Origin: Nymphalis io
Lineage: Eukaryota > Arthropoda > Insecta > Lepidoptera > Nymphalidae
Assembly (NCBI RefSeq): GCF_905147045.1
Contig: NC_065895.1
Span: 3,353,001-3,417,000, forward strand
Direction of reading: 5' to 3'
Length of the DNA stretch: 64,000 nucleotides
This document shows, piece after piece, positions 47,384 through 60,418 of the stretch. The notes beneath the pieces were generated by a model that was not told the DNA's origin, did not search any database, and was given only the letters and a program-made list of their open reading frames with translations. The translations under genes and the position numbers were made by a program. Positions within the stretch are counted from its first letter, which is position 1. Each line of letters begins with the position of its first letter.

Positions 47384-49084
47384 CTGAAACAAAAGAAAAA
47401 CGTTGAAATGATGAAAAGTTACAATGTGTTTAAGTTGCTAGATGGATGGTTTGGTGCCAAGTAATCAGTTCGATGCAGTGGCACATTGTGTGAGTAAAAT
47501 GTTCATTGTGCGGCAGCCCTCGGGCCACGGGTCACAATCTCGAGGGAGCTTATTTCTATTGTTCACATTCGCCTATTCTCAAATGTTCGTGCTATTTTAC
47601 AAAGAATCCAGGTTACTCAGCTATAGATATAGGTATATAAAGTTTAATCTTGGCAATTTTCATTTTATAGTCACAGTAATTAACTTTAATGACATTTTTA
47701 TGAAACATTTACTTTATACCACTGAGTATTCTCAATTAATATATAAAAAATATTTGCGTGTTGAAATTAAAAATTAATACGATTAATGTTTTAAATAAAT
47801 ATACGATCCATGTATATGAGCGATAACAATACAAATAGGTATTTATGTGGCCCCAAGCGATGAGACCTACAAAAAGTTCCCACGGCGGAGGCCCGCCCCG
47901 AGTTTTATGACACTCATTCACGATCATATTAAGCCAACTGAATATGTACTTAGCATATTTTGTACTAGGTTTTGTCCTGATGTTTTGCTATCTTGCACTT
48001 TACCTGGATAAAATAGCTTATTATTCAAAACTATCACTGTGCAACAAATCACGTTGATCCATTATTCAGTTGTCTTGTGAAAAAGGACAACAAATACATC
48101 AATAAACACACATCCGCTTTTATAGTATGAGTAGAAAGGGCATAAAAGTCACAGCACAATTTCCTATGCCATCCTATATCTTCAACTCTTAATTTTATAA
48201 AGGAAGCTCTATAGATTGTGTTGGCGCGTCATAAATCTCTACACGACTACAACTCATGATAGTTAAGTCGTTTTTGTTGCCACTGTTATACCACAAGTGA
48301 CTATAGTAAGCAATTACGTCAGTTTTTCATGGTCATCTTTATTATGCTCGATTAATAGGCAACTTTCTTTTAATGTAAAAGTTATGCGTCAGAAGTTTCG
48401 ACAGATTAGGAATACAACCCAATCCTTTTATGCCCAACAACTTGTACCTTTAGAACTATCACTACACTATGTTGCAGTCAATATTAAATATGCTTTTGCA
48501 GTATAGCTATATATAATGTATGTTCTTCTTGTATCGTAAACTTAGTAAAATAAACTGCACCCTATCGCCATAACTGATTTGTGTCCAAACTTATTAATGC
48601 TTTTTTTTGCAGGTTGGTTCGCCTCGGCGGAATATGTATTCCGAGCCGGTGGTAGCTTAACAATAAAATTAACCTTGTAAAGTGACAAAAGTGTTTACAA
48701 TAAATAGTCTACTTGAACAAAGTATTTTTATAATTTTGATTTTGTATGAAAACAATAGCATTGAAGTTTATTGAATAAAGGATTGAACAGTAAAAAGAAC
48801 GACGTTATAATATTACATATTTCAACGGAATAAAACATTACACAATTATTTGTAATCATATATATATATATACTTTTTGTTTTGTTCTTATGGTATTCAT
48901 AAAGTTAGAATATAAAGAATTATTCGCTATGTGACGCACAGCGATAAAAAAGTTATTACGTGTGTTGCTTTTATAGCATTTAGTCGGTACAAGAATATTC
49001 AAAGTTCGAGCTGAAAGCCTGGAACTGATATTTTTATGTTAGGAATTATTTTAATTAAATAAGCTTAATGGCGTCTAGTTTTTG
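47384..49084. other. intergenic, no gene seen
   Basis: Upstream side of the coiled-coil gene; should contain its promoter and 5' UTR exon, which I could not place. Short frames only. GGAATATGTATTCC with CCGGTGGTAGCTTAA (48630-48660) looks like a scrap of a dispersed repeat. Confidence 0.4.
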
Positions 49085-49350
49085 TTATATAGGTAGGCAG
49101 ACGGGCAAATGGGTCACCTGATGGTAAGTCAACACCGCCCCATAGTCATTTGCGTAAGAAGTCTTAACCATTTCTTACATCGCCAATGCGCTAACAACCT
49201 TGGGAACTAAGATGTTATGTCCCTTGTGTCTGTAGTTATAATGGCTCACTCACACTCCCAACAATATTAAGTATCACTGTTTGGCGGCACTTCCAACAAT
49301 GCTAAATGTTTGGCGGTAGAGTGTGATAAGTGGCTGGTACCTACCTATGA
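49085..49350 (-). repeat. diverged SINE family B copy
   Basis: TATATAGGTAGGCAGACGGGC through ACCTTGGGAACTAAGATGT to GGCTGGTACCTACC; family B order, minus sense, many substitutions. Confidence 0.65.
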
Positions 49351-51974
49351 TGTTAAATGACGAAAGATTCATGTATGAAGTATATTTAGTTTGTTGTTGG
49401 TTTTCAATATGTTTGCAATTTTCTTATAAATGTTATCGTAGAATATAATATCTAGCATGTAGTAACAGCGACCGATAAGACCGCATACCAGGATAATTAT
49501 TGGCGTTAGTAAATACGATAAGCTTATAAACATTCGAATGTAATAAAATACATCATTTCCGCTTAAATAATTTATATTAATTTCGTAAAGTTGATTTAGA
49601 GAAACATGATAATTTATGCAAGTATTTCTTAAGAAAATGTTTTTTTTTTTTATTAGAAATTAAATTAATCAAAATACATAAGAGACAACATGCAAGAAAT
49701 ATTAAGTAAATGTAACAAATTGAAATTCTTTAAATTTCTCGTGACGTGATTAAGAATTGTCAACAGAACTAGAGGCATGTTTTCATTAGTCATGGTGTCG
49801 GACGCCATGATCGCGACACGCCGTCTGCGCATACACACCACATAAATCGACGTTATTTTTAGCTACGTAAGAACGGTTATGTATAATTTGACGGTTAATT
49901 AAACGAGATAGAAAGGCCACTGCGAAGGCCCAGTCGATGACACTCGTCTCTCATCAGACTGAAGGTCATAACAAGTCTATGTCAGCACCTATTAACCAAA
50001 AAACTAAACACTTCCTCGATACTTGGTCGTGTTTTCCTTGTACGCTACTTATTATAGTATTATTTAAATTTAGTTTTTTTTTTTTTAAGTAGTTTCCTTA
50101 ACAAGTTAATTTGAATACTAGCGGATATAAAGTAATTATTATTGCTTATTATGCTTTAATTATTTTGTTTGGTATTGAAACAAGGAAATTTAAAATTAGT
50201 AAACTGTAGGTTATTTACAGTTTGACTTTAAGCGTTTCCAAAACATATTATAATAAAAGATAATTAAGCTAATAATCCGATTGGACGAGAAATCCGACAC
50301 GACGAGAGAGAGCACAACTCCGGGCCGCTACTGCGAATTTCTTGACAGAAAGCCCATTTTTTTCGTTTGAACCCAGGACCCCGAGAACCGCAGGCTTATA
50401 CGCTAATCACTAGACCAACTAGGCGTCAATACAGAAAACACCTTCCAATTTTAATATATTTTACGTGCCACAGGAAACAAAAGACGTTATTTTAAAAAAT
50501 TCTCATGTACCTAATTATTCAATTTCTTTTCGCAGACTTTCCTTGAGTCGTAGAAATCGTAGAATACGAACCATTGTAAGTTAATACATCTTCTTAATAT
50601 TCTACTTAAGGATAAGTTGTGTTGGCTGAGTAAGAATGAAGGCACGTAATGCATGAATTTTCACGATTAATAAATTGTTCGCGTACTTGTTGGTCAAAGA
50701 TTAAGAAAATACTATGTGTCTTACTTACTCATATCAGTAGTTGAGACGATGTGTACTTAAACATTGATTTATCTCTTTCTGTTATCATTGATTTCACATT
50801 AGTAAGAAGAAAACGCAGCATATAACTAATCACTACTAAACAACACTTTATTGAAGATAACTCTTTTATTGAAACCACCCTAATTGGTATATTTTATTGT
50901 TTCGTTTTTGTTCGGGAGCAATGAGATTAACATTTCAAAGTCAAACCTATATTCTATATTAAACGTTTCATTTAGACGAAAAAACGCTTTTTATTTTCAA
51001 ATATTTACATTAAACGTTATATTATCAATTTCATTACGATTATATACGTATAAACGCTAATAACTAGAATTATCGCTTGCGGCTTGCCAATTCTAAAACG
51101 CAAATAGGTTAAACATACGAAATATAATTTACAACAACTGTATGAAGCAGTCTATTATACAGATCTGCTCATTTCGAATGTTTTACTAAATATACGTGAA
51201 CCTAATACCAAGAACGATGGTATACTTTATTATTACGAGGTTTATTTACAAGTAAAAGGTACAAACATTATATGAAGCCTGAGCCATGAAGTGATGTGAT
51301 TAGGTTTAGAGCACGTGAATATTAAATATTGCGAGTTCAAGCGTCGGAATTTCGTCTACGTATTACTGTAAAGAATATTTTGTTCTACGTTGCTCTAAAG
51401 TGGGTTGCATTGGAGCAATTGGACCAACGTGGAATAAGCTCCAAAATGTCTTTTCAGCGACCATTTCTGTAACGATATGAAGCCTTAATAGCTTAACGGT
51501 ACCTTTTAAAATATATAAAAAAAGTTATTTTATTTACGTATGGCAAAGAGTGACATCTATGAGCAAGTGTCAAAATTAAGAAATCATTAAAAGCCCAAGG
51601 ATTATACAAAATTTGTAGTCATTTTTTATGTATTAAATTTGTTACCGCCGCGTTTCTTGCTCTCCTTGATATTACGGACTTGTATTCAATAATTAGCTAA
51701 AGTCTATTTGAATAACATTTCTGAACTGTGAATAACGACTTAAGTTCTATATAAATTCAAATGGCTTCCTTTGATGCAGCATAAGTAACAAAATAATCAA
51801 TAAATTTGTACATAATATATATAAACTGTGTTGTGAAAATACGATTCCTAAAAATTACCTGTCGGCGATTTTGGAAAAGATAGTAGATTTTTGTCAATCA
51901 AAAAGTAACTGTAATGCTATGTTGAATAAAAGATCAATTAACATATAACATAGCGATTAGTTATAGTATGTTTT
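49351..51974. other. intergenic, no gene seen
   Basis: AT-rich. A tRNA-like SINE head lies on the minus strand at 50361-50427, and a decayed family A tail near 51405-51455. Nothing else recognised. Confidence 0.4.
50361..50427 (-). repeat. tRNA-like head of a third SINE type
   Basis: On the minus strand: CCTAGTTGGTCTAGTGATTAG (A-box region), then GGTCCTGGGTTCAAACG (B-box region). The T-arm and acceptor stem do not pair, so it is not a working tRNA. Related decayed heads occur near 2106-2190 and 61370-61440. Confidence 0.5.
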
Positions 51975-52024
51975 TGTGGGAAATCATTTGCGATTTTTAG
52001 GAAAGCATAATATCACAAACCAAA

Positions 52025-52591
52025 TTATCGTTGTTTCTTTATATTGCTCGCACCTTTGGGATGGCTCCGCTAAGTACCTACTGGAGGCCTTGGACCGGTT
52101 GCAGCGACGTGCAGTACGCATTATTGGCGACGTAAAGGTCACAAACACCCTTGAACCTTTACAATTGCGTCGCGAGATAGCAGCACTGAGCGCTTTCTAT
52201 AGACTGTATCACGGCGAGTGCTCTGAGGAATTATTCTCTCTAATTCCTGCTTTCCCCTTCCTTCTTAAGTCCACGCGAGCTGGTTCTCGATGTCACCGCC
52301 CAACTGTGACATCAATTCCATCGCGAACAAAGAAATTTGGCAACTCCTTTCTTTGTCGCACTTCCAAAAAATGGAATTCCTTACCAGCTCACGTGTTCCC
52401 CTCCTCTTACAACCCGGGTTCCTTCAAACGAGGCGTGAAGAGGCATCTTGCGGGCCGGCAAGGCGAAGGCGGCTAGTGCAGAACGTTTTTCCCGTCTGTA
52501 CTGGCCGTCGTCGCGTTTGGACTCTACTACCACTTACCATCAGGTGGAGTAGAGTCATTTGCCCTCCCGGCGAATATATATATAAAAAAAA
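52025..52591 (+). pseudogene. jockey/CR1-type LINE, 3' fragment of the RT ORF
   Basis: 52025-52476 encodes the C-terminal region found after the reverse transcriptase in jockey-like LINEs: YCSHLWDGSAKYLLEALDRL, QRRAVRIIGD, LRREIAALSAFYRLYHGEC, then KKWNSLPAHVFPSSYNPGSF and a stop. The 3' UTR ends in a TATATATAAAAAAAA tail (to 52591). Everything upstream (endonuclease, RT core) is missing, a typical 5'-truncated insertion. No promoter or start of its own. Confidence 0.8.
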
Positions 52592-52974
52592 GACTAGCAA
52601 GTGGACCGCCTGGTGGTAAGTGGTCGCCGCCGCCAATAACATTAGTTCAGTAAGAAATATTAATGTTTTATTTACAGAATTATATGTATTGAGTTAGAAT
52701 TTCACAAATCCATTGATAATGTTAAAGGTGGCCATATATAAACACCGACCGATAATGATATAATGGCAACTTAAGCTAAAAGGTAAATGGATTTGTAAAC
52801 ATTGTCACGAGCTGACAGGTGTAGAGTTATATATACAGACACATAAACGACCGATAAACAATAAAGGACAAAAGTACATAGGAAGATAAAAAATAATTCA
52901 CTTTTGTTCGTATTAAAACGGTACTAGGATTAAGATAATGATTGAAAAGGATTAAGACCACTACACGCCGAATG

Positions 52975-53175
52975 CAATATCTATAATAATATTATAAATG
53001 TGAAAGCAGCTCTGTCTGTTGCGCTTTCACAGCTGGAACACTGAACCGATTTTGATGAAATTTTGTCCCTGAAGAAGGACAAATGCTACATTTTTATAAC
53101 AACCCCTCCTTCCAACACCAACAACTACCCCTCTCACCTAACTTGCGGACAAAGCCACGGGCTAACACTTGTGTC
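52975..53175 (+). repeat. dispersed repeat C, longest copy
   Basis: Contains GAAAGCAGCTCTGTCTGTTG, ACTGAACCGATTTTGATGAA and ACAAAGCCACGGGCTAACAC. The last resembles the right-hand end phrase of common lepidopteran non-autonomous repeats. Class not proven. Confidence 0.55.
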
Positions 53176-54148
53176 CTATATATGAATAGGCATAGATAAA
53201 ACACTTCAGTACCTTTGTCTTCTCTGTTTCTCAAACAAGTTTCTATTTTTTTTCTATTTGGTTATTGACGGGCTATCAATAAAAAAAAATTATAGAACCT
53301 TTGTAGTCCAAATTGAAACGATAAACACTTTTATGACCTTAACATTATCTATCAATCGAAAAAATAAACGAACTGTCTTCGTCAATTACTTAGTGATGAA
53401 TATAAGAGTTTAGAATCGAAGGACTGCATTAAATATTCTAGAATATTGCTTATATTATATTACTAGCGGCCCGCCTTGACTTTGTCCGGTTTCGCCAATT
53501 ATCTAAGTAAATATTTTATAGACAATATTTTGATTTTGGTTTAACATTATATCATAACATTGCAATTTTCGTAGTGATCTCTATTTTTTTTTGCAAAAGA
53601 AATGCTACTCGCTACTAATAATGCTTACTGTAGGCGATAGAATTTATAAAATCGGTTTAGTAGATTATCCATTACAAACAAACATACAAAAAATCTAATC
53701 ATGTCTCATTAAATAATTGGTATTAGATATAGATAATAAAATTTTTCAGAGATTAAGTTTATTTCGATTTTGGTATTGTTTTGTTTCTTATTAATATTTC
53801 GAATAAATACATTATTCAAATGCATTTACACATAAGGTACAATAAAGTTTGTAGTAATGCAGTAAATCCGCTAAGATTAATCGACAATTGCGGCTGAGAT
53901 CTGCAATAGTCTCACGTATGAGTAAGAGAGCCACGTACTCATCAAGGACAACAATTTCAAAATAGACGGTTAGTGACGTCACGTTGAAACATTGGTTACA
54001 ACATTTAACTTATTTTATAACAATGTATGTATGTGAGAATCGTTTATACACACATACATATTAAATTAAATATATTAATTGTAATGTCGCACAGTCGAAT
54101 TTCGATCTTAATCAATTAAGCATTATTGATAATTTTAGTTTATTTTAG

Positions 54149-54225
54149 TGGTGGAATAAGCTCCAAACCTTCTCCTCAAAAAGGGAGAGGAGGCCTTAGC
54201 CCAGCAGTGGTGCATTCACAGGCTG
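54149..54225 (+). repeat. SINE family A, 3' fragment
   Basis: GTGGTGGAATAAGCTCCAAA through CCCAGCAGTGGTGCATTCAC to AGGCTGTAGG; tail only. Confidence 0.75.
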
Positions 54226-55204
54226 TAGGTGTGTGTGAGTGGGTGTGATAATTTTAGAACATACATATGCACGTTTCGATTTTCTTCTACACTTATTTTC
54301 TTTTTTTTTTGTTATTTATAAAACAAAGTCTCGTATATAGCTACCAGAACAAAAAAAAGGTCCTTTATCGGGCTATTCTGTAAGAGCAAACTCGAAACTC
54401 TCGGAGCAAACTCGGAACAGAAAGTGATATGCGACATTGGCCATAATAATTATAAAATTTCAAGAATACCCGCATAAAATAGTGTAAACAAATAAGTCAC
54501 TTGTCAATATTTAATGAAGTGAGTTCTTACAGAATAGCATTGCTAAATTATTGTCTTCCTATATACATATATATATATATAATTTTTACACATAAGTTTA
54601 TCTATTAATTTGTTTAAATGGTTCGTAAAATAGATTACATCCTAGCCTTGAACTATAGAAGTTCATTCGAACGTGTTTTTTTTTTATTTATATCTGACGT
54701 CATTTTATAAGGCAAGCTGCTAAATATCGGTTACTGTGTTTACGGGCTCTTAGGACGTTTCCCATCCGTGCTATCACCATCGCCCTTACTTTTAGTTGCT
54801 TCGTTGGCTGTAAATTTTATTTTATCTATCCGTTTTCCTGGTATACTTTATATCGAATTTCATTTAATTCCTAACAGTTGTTAGAACGAGATGATGTTAA
54901 TAATAATCATATATATATTAAATCTTGCTTGTCTGGTTTAATCTTTACCTATTAAATTAGCAACTATGTATGAGAATTCAAATATCAGTTACTTATACAG
55001 TCAAGCGTAATATAAATCTAGATGTTTTCGCGCGCGCACACACACACACATAAACTCATATATATAAATATTATATAATTTCATGAAATGGCATTTAAAT
55101 TTTAATCATAAAAAATTTCTTCTAACAAAGTCCATACGTACAGTCGACCACAGATAAGGACTTTAATAACATAACCTCTTGTTTGTTTTTATGTAGCCTG
55201 CTAA

Positions 55205-58200
55205 TCAATCAATCAACAGCCAATCGTTGTCCACTGCTGAACATAGGCCTCTCCCAAGGTGCGCCAAAGCTCCCTGTCCTCCGCCTTCCGCATCCAGTTG
55301 GTGCCCGCCACCTTCTTAAGGTCGTCGGTCCACCTGGCTGGAGGGCGCCCTACGCTGCGCTTGCCGATTCGCGGTCTCCACTCTAGGACTCGTCTGCTCC
55401 AACGGCCATCGGTCCTACGACATACGTGACCAGCCCACTGCCACTTCAGCCTGCTAATTTTGCAAGCTATGTCGGTGACTCCGGTTCTTTTCCGGATAAT
55501 CTCATTTCTGATCTTATCCTTCAAAGATACTCCGAGCATAGCTCGCTCCATAGCACGCTGAGCGACTTTGAATTTGTGGACTAGTCCCGCAGTTAGTGTC
55601 CACGTTTCGGCACCGTATGTCATGGCAGGTAAGACGCATTGGTTGAAGACTTTCGTCTTCAAACATTGCGGTATAGACGACTTGAGGACTTGACGAAGGT
55701 TGCCAAATGCTGCCCATCCCAAGCGAATTCTTCGATCGGCTTCCTTCTCGAAGTTGTTCCTACCGACTTGTATTATTTGTCCTAGGTAGGTATATTCACT
55801 AACAACTTCGAGAGGTTTCCCCTCGACGTATATCGGTCCCGGCACGACATGCCTATTGAACATGACCTTGGTCTTATCCAAGTTCATACCGAGACCGACA
55901 CACCGGGAAGACTCGCCTAGGCTACGCAGCATTTCGGTGAGTTGTTCCAGCGACTCTGCTATGATGACGATATCGTCGGCAAATCGAAGGTGTGAGATGT
56001 ACTCGCCGTTTACATTGACTCCATACCTAGTCCAATCCAGCGTTTTGAAAACGTCTTCCAACGCGTTGGTGAACAGTTTCGGGGATATTACATCCCCCTG
56101 TCTCACCCCTCTGCGCAGTTGGATCGCCTTCGTCTTACAGTCCTGGATGTGGACAGTCATTGTAGCGGCGTTGTACAGACATCTCAGTACCTCGATATAT
56201 CTCCAATCGATATGACATCTCTGCAATGAGTCGAGCACTGCCCAGGTTTCGATGGAGTCGAAGGCTTTCTCGTAGTCCACAAATGCCATACACAGCGGCT
56301 GATTGTACTCTTCGGTCTTCTGCACAATCTGCCGAACAGTATGGATGTGGTCCACGGTGCTGTAGCCTGATCGAAAGCCGGCTTGCTCTGGGGGCTGGAA
56401 CTCGTCAAGTCGTCTGGCGAGACGGTTCGTGACGACTCTTGAGAACAGCTTATACACGTGACTCAGGAGGGAGATTGGTCTGTAGTTTTTCAAGAGGGTT
56501 TTATCACCTTTCTTGAAAAACAGTACCACCTCACTCCCGCTCCACGTTTCCGGGGTCTTGCCATGTTGGATGACGGAATTAAAGAGGCTTGCTAGCTCTT
56601 TCAGGACCGGAGTCCCGCCTGCCTTAAGCAACTCTGTTGTGATTCCGTCATCTCCCGGAGCTTTGTTGTTTTTAAGCTGTTCTAGAGCCGCCCTAATCTC
56701 TTCTTGGTCAACGACCGGGAGCTCCTCGGAGTAATGGCGCATAAGAGGGGCGCGCTGGTCATCAATACTGATTCCCAGGGGTTTATCCGATCTTGAAGAG
56801 AACAACTGCCCATAAAACCTCTCTACTTCTCCGATAATCTCAGGCCTAGAGGTAACGACCCCACCATTTTCAGTTTTAAGTTTTGTCAGACGCGGCCTTC
56901 CAAACTTGCGAGCGAACACTTTCGATCCCCGATTTTGCTCAATCGCAGCCTTGATGGCACGGGTATTGGAGCGTCGGAGATCGCGTCGCGTCAGCGTTTT
57001 TATTGTTCGGTTTAAGGCCTTATCTGACAAAAACGATGGTAGTTCTCGTCGTTTTCTCATGAGCTCGAGTGTCTCAGCAGAGAGTTTTGGTGCGTTGTCT
57101 CTTCTCTGTGGCGGAAAACACTTGCGGGATGTGTTTTGCAGTATTTTGACCAGCGTGTCGGTTCTCTCATCAATGCTGCTTATGGTTTCCAACGCGGTGA
57201 ATTGATTTTGAAGTTCCATTTGGAACTTTTCGGAGCCTTGAGCAGCTTGGAGCATGGTAGGTCGGAGAGTAGACCTCATCATTCTCGATCTTTCGGCTTT
57301 TAAGTTGATATTTAGAGTGCCTCGAACCAAGCGGTGATCACTTCCGGTATTAAACTTGTTGATCACTGAAACATCTCTAAATATGTGCCTTTTATTCGAA
57401 ATGATAAAGTCTATCTCGTTCCTTGTCACGTTATCGGGGCTTCGCCATGTCCACCTCCTCTGAGGCTTTTTTTGAAAGAAAGAATTCATCAAAAAAAGCC
57501 CCTGCGCTTCGAGAAAGTTTACCAGCATTTGCCCCCTGTGATTTCTGCAGCCCAAGCCGTAAGGTCCGACTTTCGATTCACCGCTATCTTGTACTCCCAC
57601 TTTAGCATTAAAGTCTCCCATAACAACATTGTAGTGGGCCCTCGAGGTGTCGTTGAGGGCCTTTGCGATGTCCTCGTACATCGCTTCGACCACATCATCA
57701 GAGTATGTCGAAGTTGGCGCATATACCTGTACAACCTTCAGGGAGTACCTGTCGGAAAGTTTTAGGACAAGGTACGCTACCCGGTTCGACACACTACTGA
57801 TTTCCACAATGCTGCTAATGAGATCCTTTTTGACTAGAAAACCGACACCACCCTGGGAGAGGTTATCACCTTCGCGGAAGTAGAGTAAGTTACCGGACTC
57901 TAGAGTTATCGTGTCCTCCCCCTGTCTTCGGACTTCAGATAACCCCAGTATATGCCAGTTTATATGACTTAACTCTACTTCTAATTCGGCGAGGTGATGG
58001 TCCAGCCTCATCGAGCGTCCATTATACGTTGCCATTTTCAGTCGTTTTATACGGTAGCCTGCCGTGAACCGGTGATTCTTAGCACCCCCTGCCCTGCCGA
58101 TACCGCGACCGCTACCTTGGTCGGGCCTAGCGGGCTTGCCGGTAACTGGGGGCCTTTTTTTGGGCGCATCTGCCATTAAGGGAGGGGTTTGCCCATACTC

Positions 58201-58365
58201 GCCGCGCTGGGCAGGCGTGTTGGCGAGCGCAGTAGGGGGTAAGATGTTTATGGGAGGGGGGACGCTGCTGCCCATCCCCCCTTTTCCCCGTCCCTCAGTC
58301 GCCTCTTACGACACCCACGGGATGAGATTGGGGGAGTACTATTCTAAGCCGGTACTCCACGGCAA
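55205..58365 (-). mobile_element. RTE-clade LINE, apparently complete
   Basis: Bounded by perfect 10-bp target-site duplications AGCCTGCTAA at 55195-55204 and 58366-58375. On the minus strand it has a 90-nt 5' leader, a single 3063-nt ORF and only about 8 nt after the stop, made of TTGATTGATT-type short repeats. The RTE group is known for a single endonuclease-RT ORF and a very short repetitive 3' end. Intact ORF and unmutated duplications argue for a recent insertion. Confidence 0.9.
55213..58275 (-). CDS. RTE LINE polyprotein: AP-endonuclease and reverse transcriptase
   Basis: 1020 residues without a stop or frameshift. The first 80 residues are Pro/Ala/Gly-rich. The endonuclease follows at about 80-320, with YNGRSM, LSEVRRQG (catalytic Glu near 114), MGDFNAKVG and SDHRLV. 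The reverse transcriptase spans about 530-830, with KNNKAPGDDGITTELLK, NYRPISLLS, FVDYEKAFDS, GVRQGDVISP and the active-site FADD near 764. The C-terminal part has AGHVCRRTDGRWSRRVLEW and RPPARWTDDL, a tail typical of RTE-type elements. It nicks target DNA and copies its RNA into the genome. The first Met fits the 5' leader; a downstream Met (MADAPKK) is an alternative start. Confidence 0.9.
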   Translation of the reverse strand: MGSSVPPPINILPPTALANTPAQRGEYGQTPPLMADAPKKRPPVTGKPARPDQGSGRGIGRAGGAKNHRFTAGYRIKRLKMATYNGRSMRLDHHLAELEVELSHINWHILGLSEVRRQGEDTITLESGNLLYFREGDNLSQGGVGFLVKKDLISSIVEISSVSNRVAYLVLKLSDRYSLKVVQVYAPTSTYSDDVVEAMYEDIAKALNDTSRAHYNVVMGDFNAKVGVQDSGESKVGPYGLGCRNHRGQMLVNFLEAQGLFLMNSFFQKKPQRRWTWRSPDNVTRNEIDFIISNKRHIFRDVSVINKFNTGSDHRLVRGTLNINLKAERSRMMRSTLRPTMLQAAQGSEKFQMELQNQFTALETISSIDERTDTLVKILQNTSRKCFPPQRRDNAPKLSAETLELMRKRRELPSFLSDKALNRTIKTLTRRDLRRSNTRAIKAAIEQNRGSKVFARKFGRPRLTKLKTENGGVVTSRPEIIGEVERFYGQLFSSRSDKPLGISIDDQRAPLMRHYSEELPVVDQEEIRAALEQLKNNKAPGDDGITTELLKAGGTPVLKELASLFNSVIQHGKTPETWSGSEVVLFFKKGDKTLLKNYRPISLLSHVYKLFSRVVTNRLARRLDEFQPPEQAGFRSGYSTVDHIHTVRQIVQKTEEYNQPLCMAFVDYEKAFDSIETWAVLDSLQRCHIDWRYIEVLRCLYNAATMTVHIQDCKTKAIQLRRGVRQGDVISPKLFTNALEDVFKTLDWTRYGVNVNGEYISHLRFADDIVIIAESLEQLTEMLRSLGESSRCVGLGMNLDKTKVMFNRHVVPGPIYVEGKPLEVVSEYTYLGQIIQVGRNNFEKEADRRIRLGWAAFGNLRQVLKSSIPQCLKTKVFNQCVLPAMTYGAETWTLTAGLVHKFKVAQRAMERAMLGVSLKDKIRNEIIRKRTGVTDIACKISRLKWQWAGHVCRRTDGRWSRRVLEWRPRIGKRSVGRPPARWTDDLKKVAGTNWMRKAEDRELWRTLGEAYVQQWTTIGC

Positions 58366-58375
58366 AGCCTGCTAA

Positions 58376-60418
58376 AGCTTTGTATAAATACTTAATTTCC
58401 AAACCAAAAGTGGAAAAAATCTAGAGATACACCTATATAGTGAGTGTTGCTGTCGACGGTACAATTTCTAAAATATGTTTTTGCGTCTGACGGTAATCTC
58501 TATTTGACTTTAAGAAATCGATTGCAAAAACGCCCGACAGTAATTTATTACAAGCTTTGTCATCACCCGATTTAGATTTCTGATTGTTCGAAATGAGTGC
58601 AGACTATCTTTAGGTATGTTTATGTCAGAAATCACTTAGGTCATATCAAAAGCACTATTCGATATGATTTTATGTAACAGTTCCTCTATAAATTATCCGA
58701 TTGAATGACCGCACATTATTTTAATAAGATCTTGCGTGCATCTTATATTAGAATTTTATTTGTACTATTTGAAATTGAATACATACATTGAAACTCATTA
58801 AAGTTTTGTTTGTAATATAATAATATTATACTTATTAACAAATATACTTATTAACGGTTTGATTTAACAGCAGCCGAGCCGAGATAATCTGGTGACGCAA
58901 ACACGTGAATTTGTACCGAAAATTACTAGTTCAAACCTGGACAAGTACAGTTGTCTCATGCTCAGCGATGAATTACTCGTAATGCATCCCGGGGAAGCAT
59001 TTGTCGTATGAAATTCTGACACATGTATCCACCAGCCCGCATTCGAACAGCGTTATGGGATAATTTCCAAGGCTTTACAATTATAATTTTTCGATTTTGC
59101 ATTAGTATTAATTATAATACCGGGTAGGATTTTATCAAGGATAAAATATAAATAAAATACATATTACTTATTATGAAATCGTGAAACAATTTTGTATACG
59201 AATATATATACACACATATTTATTAAAACATACAAATACGTAATGACTTGTCTAATAAATATAACGCATAAATATTAAATTTAACGTAAATTTTCAAAGA
59301 ACACGTTTAAAATTAAAAGACTAAAAATATTGAATCGATATTATTATCCTAAATTAAATGAGTACATATCAACTACATTTAATCGCCGATACAATATAGA
59401 GACAAAAAATGTTAAGTTACTTCATAGATATAATTTGTCAGTGTCAATGCCAAAAAGGTAGTATGTAAAAATTGTGTAATTTAATTTTAAAAAGCACACT
59501 TACATACATAATTTTTGTAGTATTTAATTGGATCTATTTTTTACATATGACCTTTTATGCAATAGCTATGCATCAAGTATCACAGATAACGGTTACATTT
59601 CTACCAGAGCGTTGCAATACGCCAAAATAACTTAATCTTAAAATAAAACGTGAAATACGCTAAAATCGTATCAAAACGTTAAATCCTCACGTCCTTTATG
59701 TCATGCACTCATGTTAAACATAGCAAGGTCGTTGCACCGCGCCGATTGACGCGGGTTCGATGCCTGCCGGATGTGTGCTACTGGCGAATAATCTGTTTTT
59801 ATGTAAAATTTTACTAGCAACCGGTTTAAATTTAAAATTGTTTTCACGTATACATTTTTAAGAATCATTCATCTGATTACGGACTCACTTTAGGCATAAT
59901 ATAACTAGTCCACATGTTTTTTTATATTTATGCTTCAAATCGTTCTATAAGCTCTATACAAAAATTGAATAATAATTTTTATATATTTTTGCTTTAATAT
60001 AATAATGCAACTTGGTACACCTCTATGCCTATTAATAAGGTACAAAGACGTATTAAATAATTTTAATAAAATAGATACTATTACAATTGCGATACTAGTA
60101 GGGACGCAAAGTCCAAAATATACGCATCCATGTAGAGTCTACGTAGAGTGTTGTTGGAGAGTTCAAGCGTAACGTTTTTTTAAGTCGTCCGTCAACACCA
60201 ACAATTATATTGTTCTCTATTAGGACATGTCTGGTTTTGAAATTAGTCTGAAGTTCATTGCCACCACATAATCTTTTCATCTCGTCTCGTCTGCGCCATG
60301 CATCGTTATAGAATAAAATACAGACTGTATTTATCATATTTTACTAAAAAGAGCTTGATCAAACTATATATTTGAATATTTGATACATATACTCATATCA
60401 TAAATATGGCGAGGTATA
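58376..60418. other. intergenic, no gene seen
   Basis: AT-rich. 58872-59082 is a heavily decayed SINE A, and a tRNA-like B box (GCGGGTTCGATGCC) lies near 59749. No coding evidence. Confidence 0.4.
58872..59082 (+). repeat. decayed SINE family A copy
   Basis: CCGAGATAATCTGGTGACGC (A-box head), AGTTCAAACCTGGACAAG (B box), then CTGACACATGTATCCACCAG, CCCGCATTCGAACAGCG and GGATAATTTCCAAGGC in family A order. One of the oldest copies here. Confidence 0.6.

Larger units (their letters stand above)
52592..55194. other. intergenic with repeat scraps
   Basis: A SINE B-like scrap (52592-52640), repeat C (52975-53175), a SINE A tail (54149-54225) and a CACACACA run near 55035; no host gene seen. Confidence 0.45.

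Noticed and set aside
50361..50427. Possible tRNA gene
   Set aside because: A and B box-like motifs exist, but acceptor and T stems do not pair; best read as a SINE head.
59740..59790. Possible tRNA gene from GCGGGTTCGATGCC
   Set aside because: Only the B box is convincing; no D arm or acceptor stem found.
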